A stretch of 5,929 nt of DNA from RUG806 sp963624415 (GCA_963624415.1 CAVFPQ010000136.1:1-5929), one strand, 5' to 3'; shown: positions 1 through 5,843, numbered from the stretch's first letter. A program made the numbers and translations. Notes: a model not told the origin generated them from the sequence alone.

Positions 1-73
1 GAGGTTTTGCGGCTGCCTCCCACGGCAGACGGAAAACCGAAGCTGAGCGAGGGGCACCCGCCGGGAGGCGGTG

Positions 74-131
74 CCTGTCTGTCCGGCAAAAAGCCGACCT
101 GTTTCAGACAGCCTGAAAACGGACAGACAGG
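74..131. repeat. Nested inverted repeats (possible branched hairpin)
   Basis: A perfect 12-bp inverted repeat, CCTGTCTGTCCG at 74-85 and CGGACAGACAGG at 120-131, encloses two smaller hairpins: CGGC-AAAAA-GCCG at 84-96 and TTTCAG/CTGAAA at 102-118. Just upstream, GGCACCCGCC and GGCGGTGCC (about 54-75) form another imperfect inverted repeat. Together they could fold into a three-way junction as RNA or extruded DNA. No T-tract follows on either strand, so this is not a simple terminator. Its function is unknown. Confidence 0.6.
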
Positions 132-164
132 GGCCCTGACCGGCGGATCAGCTCCGCCCGCGTC

Positions 165-200
165 AAAAGCCCGCCTCCGCCAAAAAAGCCCGCCTCCCGC
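165..200. repeat. Short direct repeat, two copies
   Basis: AAAAGCCCGCCTCCGC at 165-180 is repeated as AAAAGCCCGCCTCCCGC at 184-200, a 19-bp period with one inserted base. The second copy runs into a GCGAAGCT string (199-206) that resembles the edge of the repeat element starting at 260. Its function is unknown. Confidence 0.55.
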
Positions 201-259
201 GAAGCTCATTAGCCACAATCCGCAACATAGCCCGGCAATGCCTGAAAATCCTACCTCTC

Positions 260-354
260 GCGAAGCCTATATAATTCAAGCCCGCAGGACTTCCGAAATT
301 GCTAATTGCCAACTGCTAATTGCTGATTGTTATGCAAAGCCGTATAAATCCAAG
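260..354 (+). repeat. Intergenic repeat element, copy A, with heptad tract
   Basis: The element runs from a GCGAAGC edge at 260, through a T/A-rich stretch and an imperfect palindrome whose core is GCAGGACTT (284-292), into a tract of 7-bp units (TGCTAAT, TGCCAAC, TGCTAAT, TGCTGAT) at about 300-329. A second, degenerate edge sequence (GCAAAGCC then TATAAATCCAAG) lies at 334-354. Copy B at 4897-4960 has the same order of parts on the opposite strand, so the two form an inverted pair around the MurT/GatD genes. It looks like a small non-coding dispersed repeat (MITE-like), but no target-site duplication or terminal inverted repeat could be established. It lies immediately downstream of the gatD-like gene ending at 401. 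Confidence 0.65.
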
Positions 355-400
355 GCACTCCGTGTCTTCCTCGGCCACTGCCCTCAGGCCACTCCCGATA

Positions 401-1174
401 TCAGAACTTTGTCTGCGGATCTTCAAACTCCTTCAGATGCTGCCTATACGCCTCCATTGCGGCATCACGAAATGCGGCAGAGCCGTTGTATCCCGCAAGG
501 TGCATTATATACTCCGTGAAGAGCGGATTAAGAACAAGCAGAGGGCCGCAAAGGTGCGTGCCGAAGAAATTGTTTTTACGAATCCCCTCATATACACTGT
601 CTCTGTTTATGCCGACTCCCCTTTCGCATTTCGAAAAATAAAATGACGAATTGTCACCGTACAGAAAACTGAATTGCGACTTGAAGCCGACTATTTTTAT
701 ATCCTCCGTTGACAGATCTTTTTCTGATATACTTGTTATATCAGAACCGGTACTTGACAGGCAAGTACCCGCGAAAATCGAAAGCTGTTTTCCGTTGTAG
801 CGATCAAAAAGATCGCACTTCGCCTTAAGCGGAAAAATCCCCAGCGCGTCCTTCTCCGTTTTCTCGGTAACATAAGAAATATGCTCACAGAAAACATCGA
901 GGGCATTTCCGGTTATTACAAAAATCGTGCCGTTATCAATAAGCTCATTTAATCTCTGTTTTAAGTTCATGAGTTTATCTATAACAAATCTCTGCGTTTT
1001 CTCCGTCATGTGTCCCATCATGATAATGTCGGGATTATGGCGGACAAAATACGGCTCATCATCAAGCTTTGTATGTATAAATTCGGCGTCGGGCATGCTC
1101 ATCTGAAGATATTCGCTGTTTCTGCCGTCGGCATTGAGGTTGCATACCTCGTCAAATAAAACCTCTACGGTCAT
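401..1174 (-). CDS. GatD-like class I glutamine amidotransferase fold protein lacking catalytic Cys and His
   Basis: This 257-aa protein resembles GatD, the glutaminase subunit of the lipid II isoglutaminyl synthase MurT/GatD, which acts on cytoplasmic lipid II precursor. Its C-terminal half carries the GatD signature: V162-G-F, an E-G-I strand (196-198), and G205-T-H-L-C-G-P-L-L with N-P at 216-217. Residues 86-92 (V-I-T-G-N-A-L) align with the family's I-C-G-G-Y-Q nucleophile elbow, so the expected Cys is Thr88 (codon 911-913). The expected His of G-T-Y-L-H-G-P is Cys209 (codon 548-550). The family's LY-D-x-GN motif is reduced to N-A-D-G-R-N (14-19). I infer that it cannot hydrolyse glutamine in the usual way. 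The start is ATG 1172-1174, eight bases after GGAG (1183-1186); an in-frame ATG at 1205-1207 lacks a ribosome binding site. Its natural partner may be the minus-strand murT-like gene at 3460-4842. No strong terminator is visible downstream. Confidence 0.8.
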   Translation of the reverse strand: MTVEVLFDEVCNLNADGRNSEYLQMSMPDAEFIHTKLDDEPYFVRHNPDIIMMGHMTEKTQRFVIDKLMNLKQRLNELIDNGTIFVITGNALDVFCEHISYVTEKTEKDALGIFPLKAKCDLFDRYNGKQLSIFAGTCLSSTGSDITSISEKDLSTEDIKIVGFKSQFSFLYGDNSSFYFSKCERGVGINRDSVYEGIRKNNFFGTHLCGPLLVLNPLFTEYIMHLAGYNGSAAFRDAAMEAYRQHLKEFEDPQTKF

Positions 1175-1180
1175 ATATTT

Positions 1181-1190
1181 ATCTCCTTTT
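1181..1190 (-). promoter_or_regulatory. Ribosome binding site deciding the gatD-like start
   Basis: On the minus strand this reads AAAAGGAGAT, with GGAG ending 8 bases before ATG 1172-1174. It lies downstream of the alternative ATG at 1205-1207, so it favours the shorter 257-residue protein over a 268-residue reading. Confidence 0.75.
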
Positions 1191-1203
1191 GGGATAATTT
1201 TTG

Positions 1204-1290
1204 TCATTCAAAGCAATTCAGAATGCACAATTCATAATGCATAATGTCAAAAGTCCTGCCGGCATTGTTAATTGTTAATTGTGCAAAGAA
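1204..1290 (-). repeat. Intergenic repeat element, copy C, in the gatD-like leader
   Basis: The minus strand carries a GTGC/ATTAAC edge with ATTGTTA-type heptads (plus-strand 1264-1280), then GGCAGGACTT (plus-strand AAGTCCTGCC at 1251-1260). A tract of AATTGTGCATT / CATTATG units follows, down to about 1204. The GCAGGACTT core and a neighbouring short-unit tract link it to copies A and B, but its flanks differ, so it is a diverged or related subtype. It fills the space between the divergent gatD-like and murT-like genes and lies in the inferred 5' leader of the former. Confidence 0.55.
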
Positions 1291-1291
1291 T

Positions 1292-1319
1292 ATTATATCT
1301 TTTCCGCCGTCAAAATCAA
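1292..1319 (-). promoter_or_regulatory. Putative promoter for the minus-strand gatD-like gene
   Basis: On the minus strand, TTGATT (1314-1319) and TATAAT (1292-1297) are separated by 16 bases, a good sigma-A-type match. Transcription would start near 1285 and give a leader of about 110 bases made largely of repeat copy C. A much weaker plus-strand candidate (TTGTTA 1272-1277, TATATC 1294-1299) overlaps it and could serve the murT-like gene at 1368, which otherwise has no clear promoter. Assigned by eye. Confidence 0.45.
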
Positions 1320-1354
1320 GTACATTAATCAAAGCTTAATATTCTCCCACCCTC

Positions 1355-1359
1355 GGAGG
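1355..1359 (+). promoter_or_regulatory. Ribosome binding site deciding the first murT-like start
   Basis: GGAGG lies 8 bases before ATG 1368-1370. The alternative in-frame GTG at 1359-1361 overlaps this site and cannot be served by it, so the start is placed at 1368. Confidence 0.8.
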
Positions 1360-1367
1360 TGCCTTTT

Positions 1368-2708
1368 ATGTCAACCCTTTTAACAATTCTGATTTGCAAA
1401 ATTTTGATATTTTTTCTGAAGCTTACAGGCAGAGGCTCTTCCCTGCCCGGCAAAATCTGTCTTAAATTAAATCCGAATATATTAAAGCGGCTGACACTGC
1501 CGAAAAAGGTTATCTGCGTCACGGGCTCAAACGGCAAGACAAGCACGTCCGAAATGATTGCGGCGGCACTCTCGAAAAGCGGCAGAAAAGTCATTTCAAA
1601 CCGCAGGGGCAGCAACCAGACCGAAGGTGTGGCAACACTTCTTTTAGGCAGCGCAACGCTTAAAGGCAAAGTAAAAGCCGACGCCGCCGTCATAGAGACC
1701 GATGAGCGTTATGCCGAGGCGATTTTTGAAAATATCACTCCGACCATGCTTGTAATTACAAATATCTGCCGTGATCAGATGACACGAAACGGCGAACCGT
1801 TCTTTGTGCGTGATAAGCTGAGTTCCGCAGTCAAAAAACTGCCGGACAGAACCAAAATCCTTGTCAACGGAGACGATCCAATCGGCATGTCACTTGTTTT
1901 CGGCAGACAAAATACAGTGTACTTCGGTGCGGCTGAAAACGTGCTTTCAAGCGAAAAAAGCGATGCGATATATGAGGATGTAGTCTTCTGCCCCATTTGC
2001 TCCGCTCCCGTAAAATACAGTGCGTATCACTATTCGCATATAGGTCAGTTTTTCTGCACAAAATGCGATTTCAGAACTGCCGACAAAAAATACAATATTG
2101 TTTTTGCCGACAGAGACAAAAAGCAGATTATAATAAACGATACTCCCCTGTCGGTATCGTTCACCGGCAAATATCAGGCATATAATCTTTGTGCCGCCTT
2201 TGCCACAGGCAGAGAGCTCGGCATAGGCAAAAGCGTTTTATCGGATGCATTATCCGATTTTTCATCCGACAACGGCAGACGGATTAGCTTTGACGCCAAC
2301 GGCAAAAACGCTGTTCTTTTAATCTGCAAGCACGAAAATTCAACAGCGTATAATCTTAATCTCGAATATGCCGCATCGCAAAAAAATGATATTTCCGTAA
2401 TGATAGTAATCGACAGAATAAGCCGAAAATATTATACCGCCGAAACAAGCTGGCTGTGGGACATAAGCTTTGAACCGCTCTCTTCCGCCAACATTAAAAA
2501 TGTATATCTCAGCGGAAAATACGCATATGACTTAGCTGTCAGACTTAAATCCACCGGTGTTGACAAAAATAAAATTCACACTGTACCCGACATAAGCGAA
2601 GCGGCAAACACGGCTAAAACGGACTCTGCCGAGGGGCTTATAATCCTCACCTGCTTTGCCGATGCCGAAAACACATTAAAAGCCTTCGGAAGGAAAAGAC
2701 GCATATGA
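1368..2708 (+). CDS. MurT-like Mur ligase family protein with zinc ribbon (first paralogue)
   Basis: This 446-aa protein resembles MurT, the ATP-dependent ligase subunit that amidates D-Glu of lipid II with ammonia from GatD. Family features in order: an N-terminal segment ending G-R-G-S-S-L-P-G (21-28); the ATP P-loop V-T-G-S-N-G-K-T-S-T (51-60); R-R-G-S-N (79-83); E110-T-D-E; the N132..R-D-Q..R-N-G-E stretch; N-G-D-D-P (167-171); and a four-Cys zinc ribbon (C208, C211, C230, C233) inserted in the central domain, as in MurT. The C-terminal half keeps G-R-R and S-W-L-W-D (361-365), but the usual K-N-P-A-G-like motif is K-H-E-N-S (321-325), and the Asp normally two residues before S-W appears to be Glu359. 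Length is near the usual ~440 residues. The hydrophobic first 20 residues are typical of MurT and I do not call them a membrane anchor. It overlaps the downstream gatD-like gene by ATGA, so the two are cotranscribed and probably form a complex. Whether the product is lipid II amidation is uncertain, because the partner lacks glutaminase residues. Confidence 0.85.
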   Translation: MSTLLTILICKILIFFLKLTGRGSSLPGKICLKLNPNILKRLTLPKKVICVTGSNGKTSTSEMIAAALSKSGRKVISNRRGSNQTEGVATLLLGSATLKGKVKADAAVIETDERYAEAIFENITPTMLVITNICRDQMTRNGEPFFVRDKLSSAVKKLPDRTKILVNGDDPIGMSLVFGRQNTVYFGAAENVLSSEKSDAIYEDVVFCPICSAPVKYSAYHYSHIGQFFCTKCDFRTADKKYNIVFADRDKKQIIINDTPLSVSFTGKYQAYNLCAAFATGRELGIGKSVLSDALSDFSSDNGRRISFDANGKNAVLLICKHENSTAYNLNLEYAASQKNDISVMIVIDRISRKYYTAETSWLWDISFEPLSSANIKNVYLSGKYAYDLAVRLKSTGVDKNKIHTVPDISEAANTAKTDSAEGLIILTCFADAENTLKAFGRKRRI

Positions 2709-3442
2709 AAAACACGAAACCGATAAAAATTTTTCATCTGTTCCCACGTTCAATGTCACTTTACGGTGACAGGGGCAATCTTGTCGCTCTTAAGGCAATA
2801 CTTGAACTGAATAATTACGCCGTTGAAATAATCGACGATGAAACAGTACCCTTTAAGAGCGGCGGCAACGACCTTGTATACATGGGCTCCGGGCCAAAAC
2901 AGTGTGCCTCCTTGGGTGCGGACAGACTTCTACGACACATTAACGAAATTCATATGAGCATACAAGGCGGCGAAAAATGGCTTTTAACGGGCAATGCAAT
3001 GTCTGTGCTCAGCAAAGAAACAACTTCCCCGAACGGTGCTTTTCCGTCGGCGGACATATTGCCGTTTACAACGTTCTATAACCCCGACAAAAGATATCTG
3101 TCCGACGCTCTGACGGATGATAAGAATATTTTCGGAAAAGAATGCGTGGGATTTATAAACACTTCATGTGTATACTCCGGCATAGAAACACCGGCATTCA
3201 ATCTCATTTTAGGCAAAGAAGCGGGAAATGAAAAGCCCTCCTCAGCGGAAGGCATCATATATGATAATATTTTCGCGACACAATTAACCGGCCCGTTCCT
3301 TGTGAAAAATCCGCACGCACTCACCTACTTTGCCTCACTCATCACCGGGGAAGAAATCACAATCCCCCAAGACAGCGATACCGTCAAAGCGTACCTTGTC
3401 GCAGTGAATGAACTGAAAACAAGAGTGAAAAAAGTACAGTAA
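2705..3442 (+). CDS. GatD-like amidotransferase fold protein, catalytically degenerate (second paralogue)
   Basis: This 245-aa protein is of GatD length and fold. The N-terminus is more canonical than in the other paralogue: H-L-F-P (11-14), then S-L-Y-G-D-R-G-N (18-25), matching the family LY-D-x-GN motif. The nucleophile elbow is L-L-T-G-N-A-M (93-99), with Thr95 (codon 2987-2989) in place of Cys. The G-T-Y-L-H-G-P motif is A-T-Q-L-T-G-P-F-L (191-199), with Thr195 (codon 3287-3289) in place of His, followed by V-K-N-P (200-203). The E-N-H-x-G stretch that normally follows V-G-F is I-N-T-S-C (151-155). Both catalytic residues are thus missing although the reading frame is intact and the fold motifs are kept, which argues for selection on a non-hydrolytic role. 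The start overlaps the stop of the murT-like gene (ATGA), with AAGGA at 2690-2694, ten bases upstream. It ends 17 bases before the end of the convergent murT-like gene, with no clear terminator between them. Confidence 0.82.
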   Translation: MKNTKPIKIFHLFPRSMSLYGDRGNLVALKAILELNNYAVEIIDDETVPFKSGGNDLVYMGSGPKQCASLGADRLLRHINEIHMSIQGGEKWLLTGNAMSVLSKETTSPNGAFPSADILPFTTFYNPDKRYLSDALTDDKNIFGKECVGFINTSCVYSGIETPAFNLILGKEAGNEKPSSAEGIIYDNIFATQLTGPFLVKNPHALTYFASLITGEEITIPQDSDTVKAYLVAVNELKTRVKKVQ

Positions 3443-3449
3443 GCACCGG

Positions 3450-3480
3450 CACTGATTGCTCATTGCCGATTGCTGATTGC
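3450..3480. repeat. Heptad repeat tract D at convergent gene ends
   Basis: The minus strand reads as near-tandem 7-bp units GCAATCA, GCAATCG, GCAATGA, GCAATCA. The tract spans the gap after the gatD-like gene and the last codons of the minus-strand murT-like gene, so its C-terminal I-S-N-R-Q and stop codon are repeat-derived. The units match those in copies A and B, but the GCAGGACTT core is absent. A weak stem (CGGCA 3447-3451 with TGCCG 3464-3468) lacks a T-tract. Confidence 0.6.
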
Positions 3481-4842
3481 TTCCAGTCTTTCAACAAGCT
3501 CCTTTTTCGTTGCCGCGGCTTCATCAAGTCGATAGTTATCGAAAAATACAATAAAGCTTTTGCAGTTTCCGACATCGGCAAGAGCGGCACCGCCCGAGGC
3601 GTTTTCGGTCGTCTTTATCTTTTCGGGGCTGACTCCTGCCATAAGTGCGCGAAGGTAGTTATCACGACAGCGAGGACCTGCGAAAATAACCTCTTTTATG
3701 CTGTCATCCTTAAAGAATGAATAGTCCGTATCATAGAAAAAGCATGTATTTTCGGAGTTGTGAGTATTATCCTCACGGTCATCATATGTAATAATAAAGC
3801 TCTTATCTTTTTTCGGTATCGAAGCACCGTACTCAAAACAGCGTGTGCATGCGACGGGGTTCTGACCCTTTGAGAGAATCATTGCGACTTCCGCTTCCCC
3901 GACTTTGAATGTATCAAGGCGTGTCTTTACAATTTCGAGGTTTTCAAAAGCCTCTTTTATTTTTGCCATGGGAAGACCGAAACGCGTCAGGAGAGCGACA
4001 GCACCGCAGCAGTTGAAAACATTTACTATGTTGTCATTCACAAGACGCAAAACGGTATCCTTGCCGTTATGTCTGAGTGTAAACGTGCCGTTTTCTCTGT
4101 CAATCGCAGTGACAACAAAATCCCTCTCGGGCGTGCCGTAACCGCATTTAACACACTTACAGCGGCCGATATGATTATAACGGATATAGTCATATTTAAG
4201 CTCGCCGCCGCATTTTGGGCAATAGACAATATCACGGACATACGGCACAATTTCCTTTTCGGGGCGTTCTGCGTCAAGTCCGAAATATGTTCTGTTTTCA
4301 CACTGCGGAACAAGTGAAGAACAGATTATATCATCGGCATTAAGAATGACTTTGGTTTCTTTCGGCACTGCCGTATTTATGATATATGAAATAAATTCCG
4401 TATGGGCGTTTCTCTTGATGGAGTCACGCATAATATTATTGATGATAAGATAATCGGGTGTCAGATGCTTATAGACAAGAAGCGAGCTTCTCTCATCCAC
4501 CTCAAGCACGGCAATTTTCTTTTTCGGCTTGCCGCTAAAGGTCGAGGCACTCAGAAGCGCGTTGGCAATACCGCCGTGAACATTTGAACCGAGCGAATTA
4601 TTAAGCACGTCATAACCGCAGTATTTAAGCACGGAATTGAGCAGATTTGACGTTGTCGTCTTGCCGTTAGTGCCTGTGACGCATATAACCGTCTCGGGCT
4701 TTTTAAGATAGCCGATAAAATCGGGACATATACGAACGGCAAGCTCACCCGGCATATATGAAGCGTTTCTGCCGAGTGCTTTAAGACCGTAATATGCAGT
4801 CTTAGCCACAAGCATGGCAAAGTAAAATCTTAATTTAGACAT
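3460..4842 (-). CDS. MurT-like Mur ligase family protein with zinc ribbon (second, more diverged paralogue)
   Basis: This 460-aa protein has MurT architecture: an N-terminal helix leading to L-G-R-N-A-S-Y-M-P-G (23-32), the P-loop V-T-G-T-N-G-K-T-T-T (55-64), L-G-S-N (84-87), E114-V-D-E, N-A-D-D (168-171), and a four-Cys zinc ribbon at C208, C211, C230 and C233, the same positions as in the other paralogue. ATP binding is therefore expected. It departs from the family where the other copy does not: R-D-S-I-K-R-N-A-H replaces R-D-Q-x-x-R-x-G-E (139-147), the Arg before G-S-N is lost, and S-W-x-W-D becomes C-F-F-Y-D (367-371). It keeps a K-G-Q-N-P stretch (325-329). The last residues are encoded by heptad repeat D. 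The start is ATG 4840-4842, five bases after GGAG (4848-4851). No gatD-like gene follows directly, but a minus-strand one lies beyond the inserted plus-strand pair at 401-1174. It may act as an amide or peptide ligase on a wall precursor; the substrate cannot be read from the sequence. Confidence 0.82.
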   Translation of the reverse strand: MSKLRFYFAMLVAKTAYYGLKALGRNASYMPGELAVRICPDFIGYLKKPETVICVTGTNGKTTTSNLLNSVLKYCGYDVLNNSLGSNVHGGIANALLSASTFSGKPKKKIAVLEVDERSSLLVYKHLTPDYLIINNIMRDSIKRNAHTEFISYIINTAVPKETKVILNADDIICSSLVPQCENRTYFGLDAERPEKEIVPYVRDIVYCPKCGGELKYDYIRYNHIGRCKCVKCGYGTPERDFVVTAIDRENGTFTLRHNGKDTVLRLVNDNIVNVFNCCGAVALLTRFGLPMAKIKEAFENLEIVKTRLDTFKVGEAEVAMILSKGQNPVACTRCFEYGASIPKKDKSFIITYDDREDNTHNSENTCFFYDTDYSFFKDDSIKEVIFAGPRCRDNYLRALMAGVSPEKIKTTENASGGAALADVGNCKSFIVFFDNYRLDEAAATKKELVERLEAISNRQ

Positions 4843-4847
4843 TTTTT

Positions 4848-4857
4848 CTCCTTTTTT
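4848..4857 (-). promoter_or_regulatory. Ribosome binding site deciding the second murT-like start
   Basis: The minus strand reads AAAAAAGGAG, five bases before ATG 4840-4842. An in-frame GTG at 4858-4860 lies upstream of this site and would make it coding, so the 460-residue reading is preferred over 466. Confidence 0.75.
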
Positions 4858-4896
4858 CACCCTGCAATAGAGGCAAGCTTAACTATTCTGCAAGAT

Positions 4897-4960
4897 GCAA
4901 TCAGCAGCAAGCAATCAGCAATATCGGAAGTCCTGCGGACTTGATTTATACAGCTTCGCA
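4897..4960 (-). repeat. Intergenic repeat element, copy B (inverted relative to copy A)
   Basis: On the minus strand this runs TGCGAAGCTGTATAAATCAAG, the perfect palindrome AAGTCC-GCA-GGACTT (plus-strand 4928-4942), then CGATATTGCTGATTGC and further 7-bp-type units down to 4897. Order and sequence match copy A at 260-330 on the other strand. It lies upstream of the second murT-like gene. The whole 4861-5060 spacer contains no gene; besides this repeat it holds the terminator-like hairpin at 5016-5033. I found no strong promoter for the murT-like gene, only a TATATT-type -10 candidate near 4987-4992 without a good -35. Confidence 0.65.
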
Positions 4961-5015
4961 AAGAAAAAGCCTGCATAAACACGAAAATATAATCGACAGC
5001 GCAGCTTTATAATCC

Positions 5016-5033
5016 AAAACGCCCCGGCGTTTT
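5016..5033 (-). terminator. Terminator-like hairpin after the TIM-barrel gene
   Basis: AAAACGCC and GGCGTTTT form a perfect inverted repeat around a CC centre, about 27 bases past the stop of the gene at 5061-5843. The minus-strand transcript would end the stem in GCGTTTT. The T-run is short, so termination strength is uncertain. The hairpin is symmetric and could act on either strand. Confidence 0.5.
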
Positions 5034-5060
5034 CCGAAGTTATGCGTTATCACGCCACTA

Positions 5061-5843
5061 TTAATTGTTAATCAGTTCTTTATATCCGTTAATCGTTTCT
5101 TCACAAGCCTTAAACGGATCATCATCCGGCCAGTTGTCATCATGCTCATACATAATATACGGAATTTCAAGACGGCAGGCGGCATCAAAGCAGCCCTTGA
5201 GATCAACCACGCCCTGCGTAAGCGGAACAAAGCAGCGGTTGCTGTTTTCATCAAACATATAGTCTTTGAAATGTATGACTTTAACTCTGCCTTTCATCTT
5301 TTCGAGCAGCTCAACGGGGTTCTGTCCGCCGTAGTCAGACCATGCGACATCGGGAATAAATCCGACATATTCGGGGTTTGTCTCCTCTAAAAGCAAGTCC
5401 ATCATACTCTTGTTCATATCCGCAAGGCGATAGAACTCAAACGCATGGTTGTGATAATAGAGATGGAAACCGCGTTTTGCCATCTTTTCGCCGATTTCAT
5501 TCAGATCTTTTATAAAACCGCGAACGGCATTTCTGTTATCCCTTGCATCAATCGGGGCGCATCCGATGCCTATATCGTGACAGCCGATTATCTCATGCTC
5601 ATCGAGAAGCTTATCGAGATCGTTTTTCATTCTGTCAATGGGCTTGTGCGTAATGCAGACCTTCATGGAATATTTATTAAGAATATCCCGCTGAATTTCC
5701 GCCGGAATATCGCCTATCGCCGAAATCTGAACATCATGAATGCCCATTTTCGAAAGTCGGGCAAGTGTGTTGTCAAAATCCTCTGCATTCTGAATATAAT
5801 CTCTTAAAGTAAACAGCTGAATGCCGAATACGGGAGTTTTCAT
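5061..5843 (-). CDS. Sugar phosphate isomerase/epimerase family protein (xylose isomerase-like TIM barrel)
   Basis: This 260-aa cytoplasmic protein has the single-domain length of the AP endonuclease 2 / xylose isomerase-like TIM-barrel superfamily, whose members isomerise or epimerise sugars and related polyols with a divalent metal. Visible strands and ligands: F-G-I-Q-L-F-T-L-R (6-14) at strand 1, G34-I-H-D-V-Q-I, Y-H-N-H-A-F-E-F (130-137) with Glu136 as a probable metal ligand, P-D-V-A-W (164-168) with Asp165, V-I-H-F-K-D (189-194) with His191, and Y-E-H-D-D (232-236) with Glu233. The expected Glu/Asp/His/Glu metal site is thus complete. The substrate cannot be assigned; the Y-H-N-H and H-F-K-D motifs recall inosose dehydratase-like and 3-keto-sugar epimerase-like relatives. 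The start is ATG 5841-5843, six bases after AAGGTGA (5850-5856). It has its own promoter and a probable terminator, so it appears monocistronic and not functionally tied to the MurT/GatD-like genes. Confidence 0.85.
   Translation of the reverse strand: MKTPVFGIQLFTLRDYIQNAEDFDNTLARLSKMGIHDVQISAIGDIPAEIQRDILNKYSMKVCITHKPIDRMKNDLDKLLDEHEIIGCHDIGIGCAPIDARDNRNAVRGFIKDLNEIGEKMAKRGFHLYYHNHAFEFYRLADMNKSMMDLLLEETNPEYVGFIPDVAWSDYGGQNPVELLEKMKGRVKVIHFKDYMFDENSNRCFVPLTQGVVDLKGCFDAACRLEIPYIMYEHDDNWPDDDPFKACEETINGYKELINN

Larger units (their letters stand above)
1..250. other. GC-rich, repeat-rich stretch without a convincing gene
   Basis: This stretch is about 66% G+C over bases 1-200, clearly richer than the genes to its right, and composition drops after about 205. 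It holds nested inverted repeats (74-131) and a short direct repeat (165-200). One plus-strand frame is open from base 1 to 519, but I do not call it. Its translation is low-complexity Pro/Gly/Lys/Ser with no recognisable domain, and its only start candidate in this stretch is a TTG with no visible ribosome binding site. It also runs through the repeat at 260-354 and antisense across the 3' end of the gatD-like gene. Stop codons are rare by chance at this base composition. It could be the edge of a mobile element or structured RNA lying mostly outside the window; I cannot tell which. Confidence 0.5.

Noticed and set aside
260..330. CRISPR-like array in the short tandem units
   Set aside because: Units are about 7 bp with no spacers, so this is a microsatellite-type tract in a dispersed repeat.
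1..519. Long open plus-strand frame at the left edge
   Set aside because: Low-complexity translation with no domain. It crosses the repeat at 260-354 and runs antisense to the 3' end of the gatD-like gene. It is expected by chance in GC-rich sequence.
1175..1207. Upstream ATG extending the gatD-like protein by 11 residues
   Set aside because: The ribosome binding site lies downstream of it, and the family-like N-terminus begins at 1174.
1371..1430. Membrane anchor at the N-terminus of the first murT-like protein
   Set aside because: The hydrophobic stretch is short, interrupted by Lys, and matches the usual MurT N-terminal helix before the R-G-x-S-x-P-G motif.
401..3442. Calling either gene gatD, or an active glutaminase
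   Set aside because: Both lack the Cys and His needed for glutamine hydrolysis, so a gene symbol implying that activity would mislead.
3443..3480. Bidirectional terminator between the convergent genes
   Set aside because: Only a 5-bp stem with a 12-base loop and no T-tract on either strand.
4038..4587. Several open frames antisense or out of frame to the second murT-like gene
   Set aside because: Shadows of a well-supported coding frame, with no ribosome binding sites or recognisable domains.
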